Below are positions 58,401-64,000 of a stretch of DNA of 64,000 bases, one piece after another. Position 1 is the first letter of the stretch; each line of letters opens with the position of its first letter. Both the position numbers and the translations under genes were made by a program. The notes beneath the pieces are model-generated. The model was not told where the DNA came from and made no database searches. It saw nothing but the letters and a program-made list of their open reading frames with translations. The DNA is from Petrosia ficiformis (taxonomy: Eukaryota > Porifera > Demospongiae > Haplosclerida > Petrosiidae), in NCBI GenBank assembly GCA_947044365.1, contig OX345649.1:3175930-3239929 (forward strand), written 5' to 3'.

Positions 58401-59212
58401 GCAGTAAATACAATTCAGAGTATATATTTTACAAACAATGCCAAGTCGACACTTATCTAATCTCGTGTGGACATCATCAACGATTTAGGTTTCCAGATAA
58501 AGAAGTTTTGGGTGGAATATGTCGTGCAGCCATTGAAGCCAAAATGAGGGTTTGTATTACCCTGACAAATGGGAGACATCTTAACAGTGAAAAGATGTCT
58601 GATATTCGTACAGTCCACAATATAGATTTAATGAGGTACGTTACTATATGTTACTGGGATGAATTTTTGTACAAATATAATCCAGTGATAGCTAATCCAT
58701 GGCTTAATATCAGTGCTGAATCAACAGACAGATGTATCTTAAACACTATAGAATGGACCCTAGAAGGTTATAAAAAGCTCATTGAGCAAGTACGTGAAGG
58801 CAAACAGATACAACTGACACTTCGAGTGAATGGAACACGATATTTGAGCATAAAGAACGAGAGAAATCAAATACAGTTGAATACTACAACTGAACCAAAT
58901 CCTCTAAACGTTATTCATAGCTTGCCATCTCCTCTTGATCCATGCAATTGGGAAACAGACAAAGTCCTTGTATTAGCAGACACTTTAAATGTTCCAGGAA
59001 CAAGCCCAATATTCTTACAACCGAACACTGGAGCTACAGCCCGTACTTATAATGAATTCACTATATTCCAATGTGTTCATATACCTTGGGCGATACAGTA
59101 TGGATCAAAAGATATTGCTACAAGCGGACTAGTAAATTGGATAGATACGATATACCAAACCAAACAGTTATATGATCGCCATAGCAGAATGCTCATGGCA
59201 CTTAAATATTGA
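55468..59212 (+). CDS. 69-aa-repeat protein fused to ComEC/Rec2-type metallo-beta-lactamase domain
   Basis: Two exons, 55468-57637 and 57798-59212, join in an aspartate codon (IK|D) and give 1194 residues. Residues 1-88 are a diverged half repeat (CLEGRNTVMVSRGQS). Next are eight repeats of exactly 69 residues (about 89-640), each with PAAVGWQPRCTRGRNW, MVSNES and a Ser/Thr/Gln-rich part. From about 707 the MBL fold begins: GVGDAIIITI, CYLVDGSKGG, THPDEDHYRGV (H773, D775, D777, H778), NDTSIVLTI, LTGD (D899) and VPHHGSK (H923, H924). HxDxDH, GD and HHGS are the ComEC/Rec2 pattern, which in bacteria belongs to DNA-uptake-linked nucleases. The metal ligands appear intact, so hydrolase activity is plausible. 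There is no signal peptide. The C-terminal 200 residues are unrecognised. No transmembrane ComEC channel is present, so it is not a DNA importer as such. The substrate is unknown. Confidence 0.85.
55734..57389 (+). repeat. Eight in-frame 207-bp tandem repeats
   Basis: The marker accagcagc(t/c)gtagggtgg occurs at 55734, 55941, 56148, 56355, 56562, 56769, 56976 and 57183, always 207 bp apart. Repeats 1-2 and 3-4 are almost identical as pairs, repeats 5 and 8 are almost identical, and repeats 6 and 7 share GTYSDTHYMTPRHQG. This indicates duplication of dimers and larger blocks. Confidence 0.97.
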
Positions 59213-59307
59213 TTTAGTTTTTAGGGTACATGTGTACTTCTACATGTAAACGTTCATGGCATTATGTCAACATATAACCATTCTAGCCAGAGTAGTGTTA
59301 GATGTGA

Positions 59308-59371
59308 GTTTCTATTTATAGTAGCATGGTTTCTATTTATAGTAGTATGGTTTCTATTTATAGTATTGAAT
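59308..59371. repeat. Three tandem 21-bp units
   Basis: Gtttctatttatagtagcat recurs at 59308, 59329 and 59350, just downstream of the MBL gene stop and possibly in its 3' UTR. Confidence 0.85.
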
Positions 59372-59589
59372 ACATGAAGAAATGTCATTTTTTAGTATTT
59401 TTGTACTTCAATGGTTTCTTTCTAATTATTTTTCATTTCTTATTTTTAAAGGCAAGCTGCTGTTAAATTATTATAAAATTTTTAAACTTTATTTTTGCTC
59501 TAATAACAGGATACTCATTATTTACAAAACAAAACAAACTGTTTCTTTCTAGTGGGTAACTAGTGATATTGACATATATGTATACACAT

Positions 59590-60053
59590 CTACATAGTTA
59601 CATATACACGTACGTAGATTACTCCTACACATGTCATGTGATACATTAAATTGTACATGTATTAATGCACACATACATGTATAGTACAACCATAGCAAAA
59701 CCAGATGTACATGTTAAACTGTACAATTATAAAGACACATATAGTACAACTACATGTACAGTAAAGCTAGCAACACTTGTGCATGTTAAGCTGTACAATT
59801 ACATGCACATATAGTACAACTACATGTACAGCAAAGCTAACTTTATTTGTTGCACATGTGCATGTTAAACTGTATAATATACAACACTTGCACATGTACA
59901 CGTACATGTTAAACTATATAATTACATGTACACATTAGTACAACTACATGTACAGCAAACCCAACGCGCATGCCAAACAACACAATTACATGTATATGCA
60001 CACATACATGTAAATAGTACAACGATAGCAAAGTTAACTTCATTTGTTGTACA
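59590..60053. repeat. Imperfect tandem TACATGTACAGCAAAGCTAAC array
   Basis: Recurring tagtacaactacatgtacag, caaagctaac and catgttaaactgtacaatta phrases occur at spacing of roughly 60-100 bp. It is rich in ACATGT. No gene is seen. Confidence 0.75.
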
Positions 60054-60644
60054 CACTGTAAAAATTAATGGGTTATTTTAACCCTCATTTGGTTACATGA
60101 GTTTTAATTCATATTCAATTATCTTGGAGAACAAAGTTATTTGTTGATAAATTACATAAATTTGTGCTTGTAATAACATAATCAATAACATTCATGTATT
60201 ATACTCAACAACTATATAATTATGTACTTTTCATAATAGTCAATATAGACGAAAAACAAAAGAAGCTAGCACTTGTAAGTATTACCTAACAGGAAAAGAA
60301 ATTAATCTCAGGAGGATATTATTGAAACTCTGCACTGTAAAAACTGATTGGTTGTTCTAACCAATTTGATTGGTTATGTGAGTTTCATCTGCTTAATAGT
60401 GCTTTTTCATATGTTCTATATCAAGTAGCCAATACTATAAATTATTTCTAATTGAAAATATAATGTTTACTTTCCGTTGTAAACATGTTTATGTTCCTAA
60501 CGGAAAGTACAGATGTACCACCCATTAGGAACATAATAATCATTATATTCCCAATGGATAGTACATCTGTATTTATACATGCAGAAGGAATTGAAACACA
60601 TGTAGCCAAATGAGCGTTAAAATAACCTATTATCTTTTACAGTG
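60054..60644 (+). mobile_element. Non-autonomous DNA transposon, 591 bp, about 50-bp TIRs
   Basis: The left end cactgtaaaaattaatgggt..tattttaaccctcatttggt..tacatgagtttt is matched in reverse complement by 60595-60644 (cactgtaaaagataataggt..tattttaacgctcatttggc). An internal cactgtaaaaactgattgg (about 60333) suggests a nested or composite structure. Reverse partial copies lie at 51080-51185 and 51518-51874. No transposase is seen. Confidence 0.85.
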
Positions 60645-60869
60645 CACATGCACTGTAAAACCAGTGTATATTGAGAAAAAAAACATCCCTATGATTGTTT
60701 AAGTGAAGATAAAAGTATACTTATGACTGCTTTGTGGTGTCCATCATTCAGTAATCATGGCTAACTTTATGATACCTGAAACACATCAGCCTATTATAGT
60801 TACTATTTTGATTATCTACTCTGTTTACCTTTTAAAACACCTTGTAGTACTTAAAGAATATATTTCAGG

Positions 60870-61127
60870 TAGGATAGCTAGCTATTAGTTCCAGTTTCTA
60901 CGAAAGCTACACAGTTTTCTTTCTTCTGATCTGTAGAGCTTGATCGCGCGTTCTTTTACGCGCCACGCCCATTAATTGACCGAGCCCCCGGGAATGATGT
61001 AACTTCCTTAACTACGTATACAACGCATACTCGCATAGGTGACACAAGAAAATATATATATATATATAGTTCGAACCCGTGGGAAAGCAATCATAGGGAT
61101 GGCCCTACGGGCCATAAAAATATGTTA
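60870..61127. repeat. Interspersed repeat, copy 3 (longest)
   Basis: It matches 36660-36795 at its start (tattagttccagtttctacg, tctgtagagcttgatcgcgc). It ends catagggatggccctacggg..ccataaaaatat. It is GC-richer than its surroundings and contains a (TA)n run. The remaining DNA to 61515 has no gene. Confidence 0.7.
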
Positions 61128-61515
61128 AACTGTACAATTATATGCACACATAAATAACAATAAAGCGTATACATGTATATATTACATGTTATTATTAATT
61201 TTGTGCAAACAAATAACACTACACATTTACTCACTTTGACCAAATTTGGTCATTCATTAATTGGATATAATAATTAATTGGATAGGGAGTTAGAGATATT
61301 TTGAATACTAATATGGTTAAAGCGATATGAATATACGGAAAGCAATGAATATCATTAATATCATTAACATAATAATTATATACCGTGCACAAATGATGTT
61401 TAGCTGACTCACTACATATATTGTAAGACAATACTAGCATTCACATAGCTTGAATATCTTGAGTCAAACCTAGGGCTATATTGATATACTTGATCTATCC
61501 TAATCTCCCAAGATA

Positions 61516-62667
61516 ATGAGTGAGCTGAAAAGAATATTGGATTTCACTATTCCTGAGCAACCATTGTGGAGAGAAGAACATATGCCAACATCAGAGAAGC
61601 TCAAAGATATCATTCGATGGCGGAAGCAATATGATGCTCTAACAGAAGAAGACAAACAATTTTGTGGGAAACGATTTGCTCGAGTTATGGCTATCGAATA
61701 TGTTTATGAATCAAATGTTGGAGAATTAGTTGGAACACAAACATATGAGGATACAAAGGAAATCTTAGAGTGTCTGATGACAAAGAAGAATGTACAGAGA
61801 GAATGGACAACAAAAGAAATAGAGACAATCAATACTGAGGCAGCATTGATACAAATGCATGAACTACATACACAAAGTGAAATGGATCGTACTGGAGTAC
61901 TAACTGTACAACAAATATGTGATATTCATAAAATATTGTTGAGTGGATTACAAGGAGACGAAGGTAATCTGAGGAAAACTGTCGTATATACTAAACGACC
62001 TAAAGGGGCTATCCACTATTATCCTAAACCAGAACAAATCGAAGCAATGATATATGGAGCAATTGATGAACACAACATTCATATGGAAAAGAAATATATG
62101 CCACCTGTCACCTCAATGGAGACCAGGATACCATACATCATTAAGAGTGCTGCCTGGCTTCTGGCTCGTTTTGTTACTATCCATCCTTTTGGAGATGGAA
62201 ATGGACGTCTATGTCGTTTGCTTGCTAATTATGTATTATCTCTAGTCACTCCATTTCCTGTTCACGTGTACCAAACAGCAAATGTCAAACGACTAGTTTA
62301 TCTCAATGCAATAATACAATGCCAAGATGATGACAGTGATCCACTTGATCTTGCTGCTCTACTGGTTGATAGTATTTGGATTGGATGGGATAGCCTATTC
62401 AAAAGCCTTGAAACATGGAAGAAAAGCAAACAAAATATTTCTATCATAATCCGATGGAGTAAACTCGAGGAAGAGGTGAAGAGAATAAGAAAAGAGGGCA
62501 AGCTTCCAAACGAGATTCTTAAACTCGTCAACAAGGAAGTGGAGAAACTTAAAATTGATGAAAATTTTAATGCTGAGTCTGATCAAGATGGATATATTAA
62601 TATTCCATTGTTACCAGATGAACAGTTAAAGAACAGAAAGCTACAGTATACACTTAAAATATTTTAA
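61516..62667 (+). CDS. Fic-domain protein (putative AMPylase), intronless
   Basis: One uninterrupted frame of 383 residues. The Fic signature HPFGDGNGRLCR begins at residue 223; it carries the catalytic His223, the metal-binding Asp227 and the phosphate-binding Gly/Asn/Arg. The upstream beta-hairpin flap reads TVVYTKRPKGAIHYYPKPEQ (155-174). An inhibitory-helix-like motif, YESNVGELVG, lies at residues 64-73. Its glutamate 70 is present, but the next residue is Leu rather than the usual Gly/Asn of (S/T)xxxE(G/N). Fic enzymes transfer AMP, or other phosphate-linked groups, to protein hydroxyls. The N-terminal inhibitory helix indicates class II-type autoinhibition. There is no signal peptide, membrane segment or TPR as in metazoan FICD, and the C-terminus is charged and helical. 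The lack of introns and the unlike architecture suggest either a retrocopy or an acquisition from bacteria. The ATG follows an in-frame stop-rich AT region. Confidence 0.9.
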   Translation: MSELKRILDFTIPEQPLWREEHMPTSEKLKDIIRWRKQYDALTEEDKQFCGKRFARVMAIEYVYESNVGELVGTQTYEDTKEILECLMTKKNVQREWTTKEIETINTEAALIQMHELHTQSEMDRTGVLTVQQICDIHKILLSGLQGDEGNLRKTVVYTKRPKGAIHYYPKPEQIEAMIYGAIDEHNIHMEKKYMPPVTSMETRIPYIIKSAAWLLARFVTIHPFGDGNGRLCRLLANYVLSLVTPFPVHVYQTANVKRLVYLNAIIQCQDDDSDPLDLAALLVDSIWIGWDSLFKSLETWKKSKQNISIIIRWSKLEEEVKRIRKEGKLPNEILKLVNKEVEKLKIDENFNAESDQDGYINIPLLPDEQLKNRKLQYTLKIF

Positions 62668-63027
62668 AAGAAGTAAACTTATTCATTATAAGTGGATAAA
62701 ACCATGTGCTTAATAAGTTAATACAATAGACATATAGAATGTAGCTAGCTATATATTAGTTATAATAGAACAGGTAGATATACATGCATATACAAATATA
62801 CTTGTTTATGTGTGTGTGTGCTTTCTAATTGAAAAAAATATTTATAATTTATGTTTATTGAAGAAATTTACCTTAATACTTTTAATTTGGTACAATTCAC
62901 TACTTCATATTCAATTAGGTGATGTGCAGACAAGAGCAGGAGAGTTTAATCATCACTACTTTCACTTGTGATGCATTTTCCTATAATACTATAGTAGAAA
63001 TTATAATTTAATTGGCCATGTATATGT

Positions 63028-63245
63028 ATGTTGTTATGACTGCATACATGTACATGTAATTATAATTTGCAATTCCAATTTCCTTATCCTGTTTAATAGA
63101 TATACAATGAAGCAGAATAAATATTTTAGTTAAATCATTTTAGGTTCCCAAACCTTTTTTGTGCATCTAATATGAGATATTGGACATGACAACTGATTAT
63201 AATTGGTACATATATATTTTAATATATGCAGTCATAACAACCTGT
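63028..63245. mobile_element. MITE copy with GTTGTTATGACTGCAT ends
   Basis: The left end gttgttatgactgcat is mirrored by atgcagtcataacaacc at 63228-63244. The interior is parallel to 43955-44271, including agaataaatattttagttaa and the following 3' neighbour (aaccaatacatttattattt). Here the right end is single, not tandem. Confidence 0.8.
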
Positions 63246-63357
63246 ATGATTGACCAATTAAATCCTAATTAGCATCATGCAACTGTATTAACCAATACAT
63301 TTATTATTTTAACAATTCCATATTATATAAACAGACTTGGGGTCAAATACTTGATAG

Positions 63358-63457
63358 TTATAACATGCCCAGTTGGGCTGTATCTGATTTATAAGCATGA
63401 CACCTGAGGATGGAGTGATCATAATTCGGATATACAGCCCAAATGGGTGTGTTATAA
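63358..63457. mobile_element. Short palindromic element, 100 bp
   Basis: Ttataacatgcccagttggg followed by ctgtat is mirrored by atacagcccaaatgggtgtg then ttataa. The inverted arms are about 26 bp with a few mismatches. It is possibly a small MITE. The rest of 62668-64000 shows no gene. Confidence 0.7.
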
Positions 63458-64000
63458 ATGATTTACATGTATATCACTTGCATAGGCAGTTGTTAAGATA
63501 CATTGACTGTTGCTAGGATACTGTCTGACATTGTAATGGCACTTATTATTTTGTCCAGAGAGAAGAATACCTGGCCTTTTCCCTCAATTTGGATTTAGAA
63601 AGACAGCTATACTGTCATCTCCAAGTTTCCTTAAGCTTCTATCTACAATGTATGTTCATGATATGAAACTTTCAGTGTTGTGAACTTGTGATACAAGTTA
63701 ACTACAGTGAATACTCTAGTTATTTCTTTGAATGTTTTTTCAACTTGGACTAAAGACTCCATAATGAACATAAATTATTTTAAAGTATTTGACCCTATGT
63801 CTGTATATAACAGATATCTACATTCAAACAGCAACTACTAATTCGAGTAGAATAAAAACACACTTTCTGCCAAAGTACACATACATGTACACACAAATGA
63901 AAATACATACCTATTGAATGCTGCATGACCCTTCCCTAATTGTTGTATTATTAATTTTGCAGATTTTCATATACAAGTTAATTTATGCTATAATTATGGG

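Noticed and set aside
61070..61090. Gttcgaacccgtgggaaag resembling a tRNA T-arm
   Set aside because: No acceptor stem or anticodon arm can be built around it; it is part of the interspersed repeat.

Overview
The window is eukaryotic, AT-rich genomic DNA from an early-branching animal. A demosponge such as Amphimedon queenslandica is the best guess. That is an inference from animal-type genes with short phase-consistent introns, very dense palindromic TACATGTA-type microsatellites, many short non-autonomous DNA transposons, and intronless lineage-specific gene families. No sequence search was possible, so all gene identities come from reading the translations.

Left part (1-27.6 kb). A microsatellite-rich stretch (1-2.4 kb) is followed by a small three-exon minus-strand gene of unknown function (2632-4419). 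It is divergent from a complete 20-exon gene for ASH2L (4739-27627, 494 residues), the SPRY-domain subunit of the histone H3K4 methyltransferase (SET1/MLL) complexes. ASH2L's introns are full of minisatellites (16, 46-55, 64 and 68 bp units) and MITE-like elements. Several elements have clear terminal inverted repeats and target-site duplications. A U1 spliceosomal snRNA gene lies inside intron 17 on the same strand.

Middle (28-48.5 kb). TXNDC17 (TRP14-like thioredoxin, four exons, minus) and a Rac/Rho-like small GTPase (two exons, plus) are divergent, with only 159 bp between start codons. Then comes a cluster of five paralogous, intronless multi-pass membrane proteins of about 315 residues (four plus, one minus). 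They have a conserved LHH motif resembling TLC (TRAM/LAG1/CLN8) domains. The array is interrupted by decayed transposon-type genes (an integrase-core pseudogene and a HECT-domain pseudogene), a decayed MFS-like transporter and MITEs. One 530-bp MITE has landed a few bases from the putative splice acceptor of one paralogue.

Right part (48.5-64 kb). This holds a 5'-truncated, frame-broken CR1/Jockey-like LINE (minus), a type I membrane protein gene with an apparent one-base frameshift (minus), and a hAT element that keeps part of a BED zinc finger and an 8-bp target duplication. Next is a large two-exon gene that joins eight perfect-length 69-residue repeats to a ComEC/Rec2-type metallo-beta-lactamase domain. 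The last gene is an intronless Fic-domain (AMPylase-type) gene. The remaining intergenic DNA is MITE copies and imperfect tandem repeats.

The most unusual items are the membrane-protein cluster with gene-conversion signs, the 69-residue repeat/MBL fusion protein, the intronic U1 gene with a changed 5' splice-site-recognition base, the Fic gene, and the set of transposons whose target duplications can be read directly.
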